Below are positions 9,017 to 18,005 of a DNA stretch of 35,288 nt, piece after piece. The notes under the pieces were generated by a model, which worked only from the letters and a program-made list of their open reading frames with translations, did no database searches and was not told the DNA's origin. The translations under genes were made by a program, and so were the position numbers. The stretch comes from Sphingobacteriales bacterium (GTDB lineage: Bacteria > Bacteroidota > Bacteroidia > Chitinophagales > UBA2359), in NCBI GenBank assembly GCA_016711285.1, contig JADJTG010000015.1, forward strand, positions 1 through 35,288, in the 5' to 3' direction. The first letter of the stretch is position 1; each line of letters starts with the position of its first letter.

Positions 9017-10266
9017 CTACGTCTTCGCCAAAGCTGTTCCCGCTATAAAAGCCGTTGCCCAGGCCGCCTGAAAATTGAACCCTCCGTAATGGCATCTATA
9101 TCCAATATTTCACCCGCAAAATACAAAGTCGGGTGCAGGCGGCTTCTGCAGCGTTTTAAAGTTTACCTCCTCCAAAGCCACTCCCCCACAGGTCACAAAT
9201 TCTTCTTTAAAAGTATTTTTGCCCGAAATATCCAATTCCATTTGCCGCAGCAGCCCCACCAAACGATGCAGATGCTGCTTCGGCAAATTTGCCCACTGCA
9301 ACCGTTCATCTATATCCGCCATGGCGCACAGTCGCTGCCACAATCGCAACGCCAACGCCTCAAAAGGAGATGATGCGGTGATTTGTTTTTTGGCGTATTG
9401 TTGTTTGTAGTGCTGCAAATGCTGCAGGGTCGCTTCCGCCGACAAAGCGGGCAAAAAATTGATGCACAACACGCCGCGATATTGCAGGGCGTGCAAGGTG
9501 CGAGCTTCCCACGCCGACAGCCGCAATACCGCGGACCGCTCACGCCTTTGTGCGTAAAAAGCAAAGCCCCTTCTTGCGGGTGAGGCTTCGTTTTGGCAGA
9601 AGAAGAAACGACAGCGTTTTTGAGCCACACTTGTACTTGCTGCACGCTGATGCCCGACAAATCGCTGAAAGGTGATGCGGCAATGGAAAAAGTGAACAAA
9701 GAAGGCACAGGCTCAACAATACGATGCCCTAATTGTGCCAGCAGTTGCCATAAACGCTCGCTGCTGCCGCCCGCTACAATAAGGGCGGAGGCGGTTAATA
9801 TTTCGCCGTTTTGAAGTTGTATTTTCCAATCTGTCTGCGGCGCGGTCGGTGCTGTAATCTGCTCCACCGAATGTTGTGTGCGTATTTGCACACCCGCTTG
9901 CAGCGCACTATTCACCAAACAATCCACAATGCTTTGCGAACGGTTGCTATGCGGAAACACCCTGCCATCTGCTTCGGTTTTGAGGGCTACGCCGTGTGCT
10001 TCGTACCATTGGCGCGTTTGGTCTGTGCCAAAACGCCGAAATACGCTCAACAACTCGCGTGCGCCGCGCGGATAATGCTGTACGAGCAAAGCGGGGTCGC
10101 TCAGGGCATTGGTGACATTGCACCTGCCGCCGCCCGAAATTTTCACTTTCTGAAGCACTTCGCGCCCGCGCTCCACGATGGTCACTTGCCAGTCGCTATG
10201 CTCCGCCAACGCAATAGCAGCAAAAAATCCTGCCGCACCGCCGCCGATTACGATACATTTTTTCAA
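9017..10266 (-). CDS. BaiN/YhiN-type NAD(P)/FAD-dependent oxidoreductase (frameshifted)
   Basis: Flavoprotein of the HI0933/YhiN family. Most members have no defined substrate; BaiN acts on bile acid intermediates. The N-terminal FAD site reads KKCIVIGGGAAGFFAAIALA. It is followed by VKISGGGRCNVTNA, DGRVFPHSNRSQSIVD, ALIVAGGSS, a middle domain, and the conserved GALLFTHKGVSGP near 9560. The end, in another frame, has FAGEILDIDAIT, then GGFNFQAAWATAFIAGTALAKT and TAG at 9017. A TTG at 10266 immediately before KKCIVIGGG is the likely start; no ATG fits the frame nearby. Indels lie near 9550 and 9080. Length about 416 residues, as usual. It is a single transcription unit on the minus strand. Confidence 0.88.
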
Positions 10267-10513
10267 AATTATAAATATAAAAATTTTGATGATGATAAAA
10301 AAAAGAAATTCCCAACTTTGAGCCTTATCAAAATAAAAAAACAGCATAAATTTTTTAACCCCCAAAAAATATTTTCAACTTTTAATTGAAAGAATAAATA
10401 CACGAGCAGAATTAATTTATACTATTTATTTTTATAAAATATTGATGTTAAATTAGTTATTTCATTTGTTATTTATAATTAAAAATCAATCATTACCTAA
10501 TAATCATTCATTT

Positions 10514-11074
10514 TTACAACATCTTTTTCAATGCCAGCACTGTGTTCCAGTTGCGTGTAGAAGTGGCAACTTTTAAATGTTTTTCCAAAAAAGCCGGCGA
10601 AAAAGGCGTTTGATGATAAGGCTGCGGGCAATACAAATAAAGCATATTTTCGGCGGCTTGCCAACGGTCGGGAGTATTTTCAAAATGCACCGCACTTTGT
10701 TGTTGAAGTTGTTGCCAGAGGGCGGGCGCGGGCATTTGCTGCAAAAAAGTGGCGTGTAAATGTGTCGTTTCTAAGTGAGGCTCGGCGATGATGAAGGGAT
10801 TTTGTGTGATGATGCTTTGCCACGCGGCGGCAGTGCGCAACAAAACCGGCACCGGAAAACCGAGTTCTTGGTGGAGCTTGTAAGCGATAGCGGCTTCTAA
10901 TTCGGAAACTTCTGGCAGGGGCTGCGCTTGAAACACCACATTTCCGCTTTGGATATAGGTGCGCACCTGCTCCAAACCCATCGCCGCAAAAATATTTTTG
11001 AGTGCCTCCATTTTTACGCGGCGTTTGCCGATATTAATACCTCGCAACAAAGCAATATAAGTAACCTTGTGCAT
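10514..11074 (-). CDS. DUF1697 family protein
   Basis: An intact 186-residue protein starting at the ATG at 11074 with HKVTYIALLRGINIGKRRVK, the signature opening of DUF1697 (YIALLRGINVGG...). Next come MEALKNIFAAMGLEQVRTYI and QSGNVVF. The C-terminus, NWNTVLALKKML, also matches (RNW.T...L..M). The open frame extends further upstream, but the extension runs through the divergent promoter region of gcvH, so the internal ATG is preferred. The function of the family is unknown. It is divergently arranged with gcvH. Confidence 0.9.
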   Translation of the reverse strand: MHKVTYIALLRGINIGKRRVKMEALKNIFAAMGLEQVRTYIQSGNVVFQAQPLPEVSELEAAIAYKLHQELGFPVPVLLRTAAAWQSIITQNPFIIAEPHLETTHLHATFLQQMPAPALWQQLQQQSAVHFENTPDRWQAAENMLYLYCPQPYHQTPFSPAFLEKHLKVATSTRNWNTVLALKKML

Positions 11075-11155
11075 ACAAGAAAAAAAAATTTGTACAAAAT
11101 ACGGCAAAAATTGACAAACTCTGCACAACAAAATCGGCATACCACAGAAAAACAC

Positions 11156-11163
11156 TATCTTTG
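11156..11163 (+). promoter_or_regulatory. Promoter -7 element of gcvH (TATCTTTG)
   Basis: TATCTTTG matches TAnnTTTG exactly and lies 31 bp before the gcvH ATG. No good TTG is visible at the expected -33 position. Confidence 0.5.
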
Positions 11164-11194
11164 AGGCACTAAAACAATATTGCAATCTTATCCT

Positions 11195-11575
11195 ATGCAG
11201 TTTCCCAGCGATTTGCGCTATACCAAAGACCACGAATGGCTTCGCCTTGAAAATGGCAATATCGCCGTTGTAGGCATCACCGATTTTGCCCAGCGCGAAT
11301 TGGGCGACATCGTGTATGTAGAAATTGAAACGCTCGAGCAAACCCTTGAGCAAAACGATATTTTCGGCACGATAGAAGCCGTAAAAACAGTGTCGGATTT
11401 ATATATGCCGGTGTCGGGAAAAATTATTGAAATCAATACCGCCCTCAACGACAACCCCGAAGCCGTCAATAAAGACCCCTACGGCGAGGCGTGGATGATA
11501 AAAATACAAATCAGCGACCCTGCACAGGTAGATGCACTCTTAGATGCTGCCGCTTACGAAGCTGCGGTTTCTTAG
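11195..11575 (+). CDS. gcvH: Glycine cleavage system H protein
   Basis: Lipoyl carrier protein of the glycine cleavage complex. It shuttles the aminomethyl group between the P, T and L proteins in the cytoplasm. Intact, 126 residues from the ATG at 11195 (MQFPSDLRYTKDHEWLRLEN). The lipoylation site is in GTIEAVKTVSDLYMP, with K64 as the modified lysine. The C-terminus PYGEAWMIKIQISDP is typical. An upstream in-frame codon at 11180 would add five residues, but alignment to the family favours 11195. It overlaps the VanZ-like gene by 32 bp. No P, T or L protein gene lies in this window. Confidence 0.96.
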   Translation: MQFPSDLRYTKDHEWLRLENGNIAVVGITDFAQRELGDIVYVEIETLEQTLEQNDIFGTIEAVKTVSDLYMPVSGKIIEINTALNDNPEAVNKDPYGEAWMIKIQISDPAQVDALLDAAAYEAAVS

Positions 11576-11981
11576 TTGGTGCCTCGCTTTTGTATTTTTT
11601 CTTCTTATTATGTTAGTTCCTTATCGTTTTACGGCAATGTGGGCATATCTCATTGTCTTTCTTTCTGTTTTGCCCTCCAACGCCCTGCCGCGCCTGTCGT
11701 TGCTTGATTTTGATTTTATAGATAAATTTATCCATTTGATGTTTTATGCCGTTTTGATGGCAGCATTTATCATAGAACACAGGCGTTTTTACGGAAAAAA
11801 TCCTTCTGCACCACTAATAAAAAAAGTGATAGCGGGTATTTTTGCAGGTGGTTTTGTGATAGAAATTATACAAGGGGCTTTTTTGCAGGGGCGGCAGTTT
11901 GATGTAATTGATTTAATCGCCAACGGCTTGGGCATTTCTTTGGGGCTGCTGCTATTGCTGTTACCTTCTTTACAAAAATAA
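11544..11981 (+). CDS. VanZ-like family membrane protein
   Basis: An intact 145-residue membrane protein with four hydrophobic segments (about residues 8-25, 31-45, 62-78 and 93-140 in parts). The VanZ-like signature is visible: DKFIHLMFYAVLMAAF (DK..H...Y..L), then GGFVIEIIQGAFLQGRQFDV and DLIANGLGISLG (E..Q......R..D..D...N..G...G). The namesake VanZ gives low-level teicoplanin resistance, but most homologues are uncharacterised. The ATG at 11544 overlaps the end of gcvH, a linkage common in Bacteroidota genomes, and the two are probably co-transcribed. Confidence 0.88.
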   Translation: MLPLTKLRFLSWCLAFVFFLLIMLVPYRFTAMWAYLIVFLSVLPSNALPRLSLLDFDFIDKFIHLMFYAVLMAAFIIEHRRFYGKNPSAPLIKKVIAGIFAGGFVIEIIQGAFLQGRQFDVIDLIANGLGISLGLLLLLLPSLQK

Positions 11982-11983
11982 AG

Positions 11984-12025
11984 TTTCAACAACAACTTTT
12001 AGCTTTGTAAAAGTTGTTGTTGAAA
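11984..12025. terminator. Strong 18-bp hairpin after vanZ
   Basis: TTTCAACAACAACTTTTA (11984-12001) is followed by the loop GCTTTG and the exact reverse complement (12008-12025). The plus side has only A/T-rich DNA after it; the minus side has a run of T. It lies between converging genes (vanZ-like and trhO) and probably terminates one or both. Confidence 0.7.
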
Positions 12026-12075
12026 GAAAAATAATTTTATTCTTACTTTTATTAAAAAGTTGATAGTGTTAAATA

Positions 12076-12140
12076 TTGAATGATGATCAACGATACAAAT
12101 CATTAAAAATGATATACTTAACTAATAACTCATCATTCAA
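12076..12140. repeat. Nested inverted repeats in the convergent gap
   Basis: TTGAATGATGA (12076-12086) is exactly matched by its reverse complement TCATCATTCAA (12130-12140). Inside lies a second perfect hairpin, ATCATT-AAA-AATGAT (12099-12113). No gene is present. It could be an RNA structure at the 3' ends or a small palindromic element. Confidence 0.6.
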
Positions 12141-12160
12141 AACTAAGCACTACCGAAAAG

Positions 12161-13193
12161 TTAATCTTCGTTGTGCAGTAAATGCTCGGCACGCCCTTTG
12201 CGAAATACATTGCGCACTTCGCGTATGCCGGTTTTGCGTAGGTGGCGTTGTTCTTCTTCGGGCAGGCGGATAAAATCCTGACAATGGTGCGAGCAGCAGC
12301 CGTCGAATTTAGCGCGGCAGGCATCGCATTGAATGAAGAGCAGATGACAAGCCTCGTTCACGCAGTTGGTGTGGGCATCGCAGGGGCTGCCGCACTGGTG
12401 ACAATGTGCGATAACATCAGAAGAAATGCGTTCGCCCAAGCGTTCGTCAAACACAAAGTTTTTACCGATAAATTTATTTTCCAAACCCTGTGTGTGCATC
12501 TTGCGCGTATTTGATGATACCGCCCTCCAACTGATACACTTTTTCAAAACCTTCGTGTTTGAAGTAGGCACTTGCTTTTTCGCAGCGAATACCTCCGGTA
12601 CAATAGAGCAGAATGTTTTTGTCGCGGTGGGCTTGCAGCATATCTTTAATCAGGGGCAGCGACTCGCGGAAAGTATCCACATCGGGTAATATTGCACCTT
12701 TAAAATGTCCCACTTCACTTTCGTAGTGGTTGCGCATATCCACCATCACGGTGTCGGTGCGGTCAGCCATTTCGTTGAAAGCGGCGGCGTTGAGGTGCGT
12801 ACCGCATTTGGAAGCATCAAAAGTGTCGTCCGACAAACCATCGGCTACAATTTTGTATTTTACCTGTATTTTTAATTTAAAAAATGATTTTGCCTGTGCT
12901 TCTACTGCAATATTCAAGCGCATATTATTAAATGTTTCGCGGGCATACAACTCGGCTTTAAACTCGTCATAATGCTCTTTGGGCACAGAAATTTGTCCGT
13001 TGATGCCTTCGGTGGCGATATATACGCGCCCCATTACGCCAAAATGTTCCCAAACAAGGTACAACTCATCGCGCAAAGATTGCGGTTCGGGGATATATAC
13101 ATAGCGGTAAAATGACAAAGTAACGCGCTCTTCGTGGCTTTCCTGCATATATTTTTTGAGCAAGCGGCGGTCAATGCGATTATATAAAGGCAT
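12161..13193 (-). CDS. trhO: tRNA uridine(34) hydroxylase, rhodanese family (one frameshift)
   Basis: TrhO (YceA) uses oxygen to hydroxylate U34 of certain tRNAs to 5-hydroxyuridine. The start is the ATG at 13193 (MPLYNRIDRRLLKKYMQ). An N-terminal acylphosphatase-like domain has YIATEGINGQISVP. The rhodanese domain contains VDMRNHYESEVGHFKGAILP and the active-site loop LLYCTGGIRCEKAS with C198. The C-terminus, in a second frame from about 12490, carries a cysteine-rich segment (CHQCGSPCDAHTNC, CDACRAKFDGCCSHHC) typical of the longer Bacteroidota/Gammaproteobacteria form. The break lies between QDAHT and GLENKFIGKNFVFDERLG, next to a short homopolymer. About 344 residues with the frame repaired. 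A well-formed promoter precedes it. Confidence 0.92.
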
Positions 13194-13222
13194 AGAGTTG
13201 ATATTATTTTTTATTTTCGCTG

Positions 13223-13254
13223 CAAAGTTAAAAAAATTGTAAATACAACAACAA
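13223..13254 (-). promoter_or_regulatory. trhO promoter (TTG-N18-TAACTTTG)
   Basis: On the minus strand TAACTTTG (13223-13230) is preceded by a TTG with an 18-bp spacer, a close match to the Bacteroidota sigma-A consensus. The -7 box lies about 30 bp upstream of the trhO ATG. Confidence 0.6.
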
Positions 13255-13286
13255 AAAAAGACTATTTTGTCTTTAATTTTTTCTAT

Positions 13287-14276
13287 ATGAATATTTTTAT
13301 CCCTTTTCTAAAATTGATTCGGATTCCTAATTTATTGTATATCATACTCACGCAATTACTGTTGTACTATTGCATTATAGAGCCTGTTTACAGCATCACC
13401 GGACACACCCTGTCTTTAAGCAGCTACGAATTTGCTTTGTTGGTGTTTTCTACGGTATGTATTGCGGCGGCGGGCTATATCATCAACGATTATTTTGATG
13501 TGCAAGCCGATGAAATCAATAAGCCGGAGCGTATTTTTATCAACAGAAGCATCAGCCGCCGCGCCGCCATCTTGTGGCATTTGTTTTTTAATGCTTTGGG
13601 CATTGCTTTGGGTTTTTATTTGGCGGTGCGCGTGGGAGTGCCGCGTTTGGGATTTATTCATGTAGGGGGCGGCGAGTTTGTTGTGGTATTATTCCAATTA
13701 TTTCAAACGAAAATTTCTGATTGGCAATATACTCGTGGCTTTGCTCACTGCCTTGGTGGTGCTGATGGTGGCAGCTTATGAACCCACCTTGTTCAAGAAA
13801 GAAATTTTGGAAGTGCCTTTAAAAGACAATGTTATTTTACAATATTTTTTGGGTTATGCTTTTTTGCTTTTATGACCACCTTGCTCCGCGAAGTGGTAAA
13901 AGATATGGAGGATATGCAGGGCGACGAAGCCATCGGCTGCCGCACGCTGCCCTTAGTGCTGGGTTTGCGTCCTGCCAAAATGATAGCGGCGGTTTTGGCT
14001 ATTTTTATTGTGGCAGCCCTATTTATGTATCAGCGCGTGGAGTGGGGCTACCAACTGCAACGCTCGGTGGTGTTGGTTTTTTCTTTTTTGCAACTGCCCT
14101 TGCTGTATGTGGTGTATTTGCTGTGGTATGCCGACAAATCCTCCGATTTTAAATACATCAGCCTCATTATCAAATTAATTATGTTGTTTGGTATTTTGTA
14201 CTTGATATATTTCCGCAGCACCATACAACTCAATGAGCCGGTACTACAATTACCCGTTTTGGAGATGGGGGAATAA
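13287..14276 (+). CDS. UbiA-family prenyltransferase (two frameshifts)
   Basis: Integral-membrane prenyltransferase, often annotated in Bacteroidota as geranylgeranylglycerol-phosphate geranylgeranyltransferase. From the ATG at 13287, MNIFIPFLKLIRIPNLLYI leads into the first Asp-rich motif, INDYFDVQADEINKPER (residues about 66-82), which binds the Mg-diphosphate. The second motif is REVVKDMEDMQGDEAIGCRT, near 13890. Hydrophobic helices fill the rest. The frame changes near 13665 (a G/T-rich stretch after GLGFIHVG) and near 13862 (TTTTTTG run). About 330 residues when joined. It is divergent from trhO. The physiological acceptor cannot be read from the sequence. Confidence 0.88.
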
Positions 14277-14310
14277 GAATATCGGATTATTTTTTTTGTA
14301 AGACTTATAT

Positions 14311-15105
14311 TTATCCAAAACCGCGCTGTCGGGCGGCTTCGTAGAGCATAATTGCCGCCGCCACCGACACATTCATAGAGTCCACAATTCCTTTTTGCGG
14401 TATTTTGATGCGTGCAGCAGCAGCCTCTTGCCACAGCGCACTGATGCCCCACGCTTCTGAACCCATCACAAGGGCACAAGCTGCCGTATAATCCTGCTGA
14501 TGATACCACTCGGCGGCTTCTAAATGGGTGGCATAAATCCGAAGTTGCTGTTTCCGACAAAAATCAATGGCTTCTACGCTGCTGCATACCGCCAAGGGCA
14601 CAGTAAATACACTACCCAAACTCGCCCGTATGAGATTAGGGTTGTACAAATCGCCTGCAACATCGCACAACAACACCGCATCTGCACCTACTGCATCTGC
14701 ACTGCGCAATACCGCACCAATATTTCCCCAGTTTTCTAAGGCTTCGAGCACCAACACCAAAGCAGCAGGCGGCAACGATAATTGCCGCAATGGAGAATAA
14801 CAGTGCGCACCACCGCCACATATTGTGCCGCCGCCCCGCGATAAGTGATTTTTTCAAATACTTCGCTGCTCACCGAAAGTAGCTCCCCCATATTTTTCGG
14901 CGAAAGCGACTGCTTCGTTTTCGGCAACAAAATCAGGGCAAAATATGAGCTGTTCTATTTGCAAGTCGGTGGTGGCGAGCAGCATTATTTCGCGCAAGCC
15001 TTCCACCACTGCTTTGTGCTGCAAACGCCGTTCACGCGCTTTTTCCTGCAACAAAAGAACATTTTTGATAAATGGATTTTGTAAACTGCTGATGTGCTTT
15101 ATCAT
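14311..15105 (-). CDS. TrmH/SpoU-family RNA methyltransferase (frameshifted)
   Basis: SAM-dependent 2'-O-ribose methyltransferase of the SPOUT class acting on tRNA or rRNA. The N-terminal substrate-binding domain starts at the ATG at 15105 (MIKHISSLQNPFIKNVLLLQ, then FVVEG-like AVVEGLREI). The catalytic domain has motif 1 ENWGNIGAVLRSADAVGADA, NPNLIRASLGSVFTVPLA (motif 2 region), VMGSEAWGIS (usually GSEG.G; here A replaces G) and IPQKGIVDSMNVSVAAAIML (motif 3). The two domains are in different frames, with indels near 14790-14855. About 265 residues overall. It follows the SAM methyltransferase gene by 15 bp and is probably co-transcribed with it. Confidence 0.87.
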
Positions 15106-15120
15106 CGTGTAGCGGCGGCT

Positions 15121-15773
15121 TTACAACACGATTTTCACAAAATAATCGCGCCCAAAATCCTGAATCGTATAATTGCTAAAACCCGCCTCTTTCATCAATT
15201 TCTCCACATCATTTTGCTGTACAAATACAAAGGGCAATTGCGCTGACGATAGCGGATACGACGTTGCCACGCCAAAAAGCCCCCCGATTGCGGAAAGCTG
15301 GCATAAATTTCTTTGCTCACTTCTTGTTTGAGTTTGAGCAAAAGCGATACAGGCTTTTCTATATAATCAAAAAAACCGGTTAAAATAGCGGCATCATATT
15401 TTTTGTCGAGTTTTAAATCCATATAATCGCCCAACAAAAAACGAACCTTTCCTTTATTACTGCTTTGTGCAGCCACCTGTCCGGCTATATCCAACATACC
15501 CTGCGCCAAATCCAAGGCTAATACTTCTTTGCCTTGCTCCAACAATTCATACACATACCTGCCCGGTCCGCAGCCCACGTCCACTACGCTTTGAATGGAG
15601 GGTTTGGCGGTTTCTTTAAGCACTTCGCGAAAGCGCAAAAACATAGTGCGGCGCAAATACTTATCGATGAGTTTGCCTACAGTGCCACGCGTGTCGGTAT
15701 GTCCGTAAATTGCATCAAAGCCGCGTGCATAGCCGTGAAAAAATTTTTTTACGTCTTGACTGTTTTGGTTCAT
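15121..15773 (-). CDS. Class I SAM-dependent methyltransferase (one frameshift)
   Basis: Small-molecule-type methyltransferase with a Rossmann fold. MNQNSQDVKKFFHGYARGFD starts at the ATG at 15773. Motif I is VVDVGCGPGRYVYELLEQG, followed by the acidic post-I strand VLALDLAQGMLD and motif II-like GDYMDL with AAILTGFFDYIE. The C-terminus continues in another frame after about 15225 as NDVEKLMKEAGFSNYTIQDF and FVKIVL, with TAA at 15121. About 217 residues. The substrate is unknown. Its neighbours are the GT4 gene (88 bp upstream) and the TrmH gene (15 bp downstream). A TATCTTTG element ahead of it suggests its own promoter. Confidence 0.85.
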
Positions 15774-15800
15774 AACAAAAAAAAATAAATAAGTTGGCTG

Positions 15801-15808
15801 CAAAGATA
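15801..15808 (-). promoter_or_regulatory. Promoter -7 element of the methyltransferase gene (TATCTTTG)
   Basis: A minus-strand TATCTTTG, an exact TAnnTTTG match, lies 28 bp upstream of the ATG at 15773, in the 88-bp gap after the glycosyltransferase. Confidence 0.5.
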
Positions 15809-15861
15809 TACGATAAAGCAGAATTTATATACAGTTTACCGTTCATCAGGGAGCTTTTTTA

Positions 15862-17020
15862 TTACTTTTTAATACCTGCCGCCAAACGGCTGAAAAGTTC
15901 ATCTAAATTTGCAATCATTCGTTCTTTGGTATATTCCTGTGCCACCCACTCCAATAATTTTGTACCGAATTGCAGGCGCAGTGCGGGTTTTTGGATAAGC
16001 AGCAGCAGTTTTTCTAAATATTGCGGGCGGTTTCTTTTCTACAATAAATCCGCTTTCGCCGTCTGTTATGAGTTCGCGTGCACCCTCTACTTCGTAGCAA
16101 ATAACTGGCAGGCGCGTATAACCCGCCTCCACCACCACGCGCGGCAGCCCTTCGCGCAAAGACGCAAACACAAAAATATCCGAGGCATAGAGCCATTCGG
16201 GTACTTCGGTGGAATGACCGTAAAAAACAACTTTTTCGGAGATGCCCAAGCGGTGCGCCAGTTGTTTGCAATTCTCCATTTCTTCGCCATCGCCCACAAA
16301 GAGCATTTTGGTATGCAGAGCATGGGGCAGCACTTCTGCCAAAATAGCGAGCAACTCACGGTGGTTTTTTCCTACCGCAAAACGCCCCACCATAGTCAGC
16401 AGCACTTCATCATCGGCAATACCGAGTTGATGGCGGCGCGCGCGGCGCACTTGGGCGGCGTTGGAAAGAACAAATTTTGTTTCGTCTATGCCACTGCGGA
16501 TAATCTGATACGGAATACGATTGCCCAAGCCATGTTTGTGATAATGATAAATGGCATCGCTACCTACCGGCACAATAAAATCATTCATCCATATCGTGAG
16601 TTTTTCTACATATATATAAAACTTGCGTTTTGCCTCCGACATCGGGTCGTTGAAAGTAACGCCCTCTAATCCAAAAATAATCACCGGAACACCTGCTAAC
16701 CACGCCGCCACGCGTGTAATTACGCTTGCTTTTGCTTCGTGGGTATAAACAATGTCTGTTTTTTCTTTTTTAAACAAGCGATAAAAAAAATAAATGGAGC
16801 GTATATCTTTCCATAATCTGATTTCTCTGCCCAAGTGCGGACATTGATGAATGGGAATTTCGGGCAAATCTTCAAATTCGTTGTGGACGATGGTATTGCC
16901 CACGCCCACCGAAAAATCGTATTTGTGGCGCAGTTCCTTGATGGTGGCATACACGTTGATGTCCACACCGCCACCCGGAGCCATCCACGTCATCGTTTGC
17001 ATAATTTTGGTTTTTGGCAT
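15862..17020 (-). CDS. Family 4 glycosyltransferase (one frameshift near the end)
   Basis: GT-B fold retaining glycosyltransferase, cytoplasmic and probably acting on a lipid-linked glycan. MPKTKIMQTMTWMAPGGGVD at the start gives the glycine-rich N-terminal loop. The donor-binding half has LLTMVGRFAVGKNHRELLAI, MLFVGDGEEMENCKQLAHRL, VVFYGHSTEVPEWLYASDIF and VFASLREGLPRVVVEAGYTR. This is the E-x7-E type motif region, with the first position as E in REGLP and the second in VVEAG. The last 45 residues move to another frame after about 16030 and end GIKK with TAA at 15862. About 386 residues. It follows the deacetylase by 49 bp. An uninterrupted open frame joins the two only because of an indel near 17127, so I do not regard them as a fusion. 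Confidence 0.88.
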
Positions 17021-17069
17021 CAATGCAGGGATATGGAGCGACTTGTTTTTAAATGTTGTTGTTGCCCGA

Positions 17070-17869
17070 TCAGCGCAGCGACCGTAGTAAATGAAAATTT
17101 TGCAGCATTTGTCGGGTGCGCGGCAGCATTTTTTCAGCCCTGTGTAGTGGGTGAGTTTTGCTTTCCATTCCATTTGCGGCAAATAGGGGTGTTCGGGGTC
17201 GTATTCCCAGGGGTGGCAATAATACATACCGCTTTGCTGTTGTTTTTGTAGGGCAGCAAAGCCTTTTTTAAATATAAAATAAGGAAAAATACGAAAATAC
17301 GCACCGCCTATCGCCCATTTTTTCCAAAAAAAAGAAGTGGTGGATAAGCCATATTCCCACAAATCTACATCGCGGAGATAATATAAATTTTCGGGTGCGC
17401 CCTCAATACCATACCGCCACGTCACTATCGGCGATATAGAACAATCGTAGTCGTAGCCCTGTTGTTTGAGCACTTCCAAAGCCCACAGCGATTGCCGTGT
17501 GACGGAAAAAAAAGGAGCGCGAAAGCCGCGCACTGCCTCGCCGGTGAGGTCGGAGAATACGCCGTTGCACATTTTTACGTCCTCTTCAAATGCTGCCCTA
17601 TTCTGGCTATACACTTTTTTGTGCCAATAGCTGTGTGAAGCAATTTCGTGTCCGTTGCGGTGCAGCGTTCTGATGAGGTCGGGATAGTGCTTGCCTATCC
17701 AACCCAAACAAAAAAAGGTAGCCTTGGTGTTCGTATCGTCTAAGAGTTGCAAGAGGGGGTCTAAACCCTTGCGCAATCGTTGCTCTTTGCCTTTCCACTC
17801 GTTGAGTTCCAGCTCTATGCCGTGATACCAATCTTCTAAATCTATCGTGAAAGCGTGTGACAGTGCCAT
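17070..17869 (-). CDS. Polysaccharide deacetylase, XrtA/PEP-CTERM-associated type
   Basis: NodB-homology (CE4) metal-dependent deacetylase acting on exported polysaccharide. From the ATG at 17869 (MALSHAFTIDLEDWYHG), the first catalytic Asp is in TIDLEDW and the metal histidines in NGHEIASHSYWHKKVY. These are followed by GFRAPFFSVTRQSLWALEVL and YDYDCSISPI. Its C-terminal part (MYYCHPWEYDPEHPYLPQME, THYTGLKK) is the extension seen in deacetylases that accompany exosortase-type polysaccharide loci. After a small indel near 17127, the true end is MLPRTRQMLQNFHLLRSLR with TGA at 17070. About 266 residues. It is co-directional with the GT4 gene. No exosortase gene is present here, so the type assignment rests on sequence resemblance only. 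Confidence 0.88.
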
Positions 17870-17883
17870 ACAAAAAACTGTGG

Positions 17884-17891
17884 CAAATATA
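17884..17891 (-). promoter_or_regulatory. Promoter -7 element of the deacetylase operon (TATATTTG)
   Basis: A minus-strand TATATTTG matches TAnnTTTG and lies 15 bp ahead of the ATG at 17869. No clear -33 TTG at consensus spacing. Confidence 0.45.
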
Positions 17892-17974
17892 CACAACTTG
17901 GGGCAAGCATTTCTTTCTGAGGTTGTAAAAAACAACTATTGCCAAATTTTCTTTATTTACAAGAAAAGAGGTTT

Positions 17975-17982
17975 TACTTTTG
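17975..17982 (+). promoter_or_regulatory. Promoter -7 element of the lipoprotein gene (TACTTTTG)
   Basis: TACTTTTG fits TAnnTTTG and is 24 bp before the ATG at 18006. It is back to back with the deacetylase promoter. Confidence 0.45.
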
Positions 17983-18005
17983 AGGTACGGAAAAAATATA
18001 TATTT

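Noticed and set aside
9811..10389. A 192-residue plus-strand open frame
   Set aside because: It is antisense to the clearly identified flavoprotein gene.
11075..11353. N-terminal extension of the DUF1697 protein
   Set aside because: The extension crosses the gcvH promoter and the gcvH coding region on the opposite strand. The conserved family start is the internal ATG at 11074.
15794..16669. A 291-residue plus-strand open frame
   Set aside because: It lies antisense to the well-supported GT4 gene and has no recognisable protein features.
15899..17935. A single 678-residue deacetylase-glycosyltransferase fusion
   Set aside because: The continuous frame results from an indel near 17127. In the other frame the deacetylase has its natural end with TGA at 17070, and the glycosyltransferase has its own ATG at 17020.
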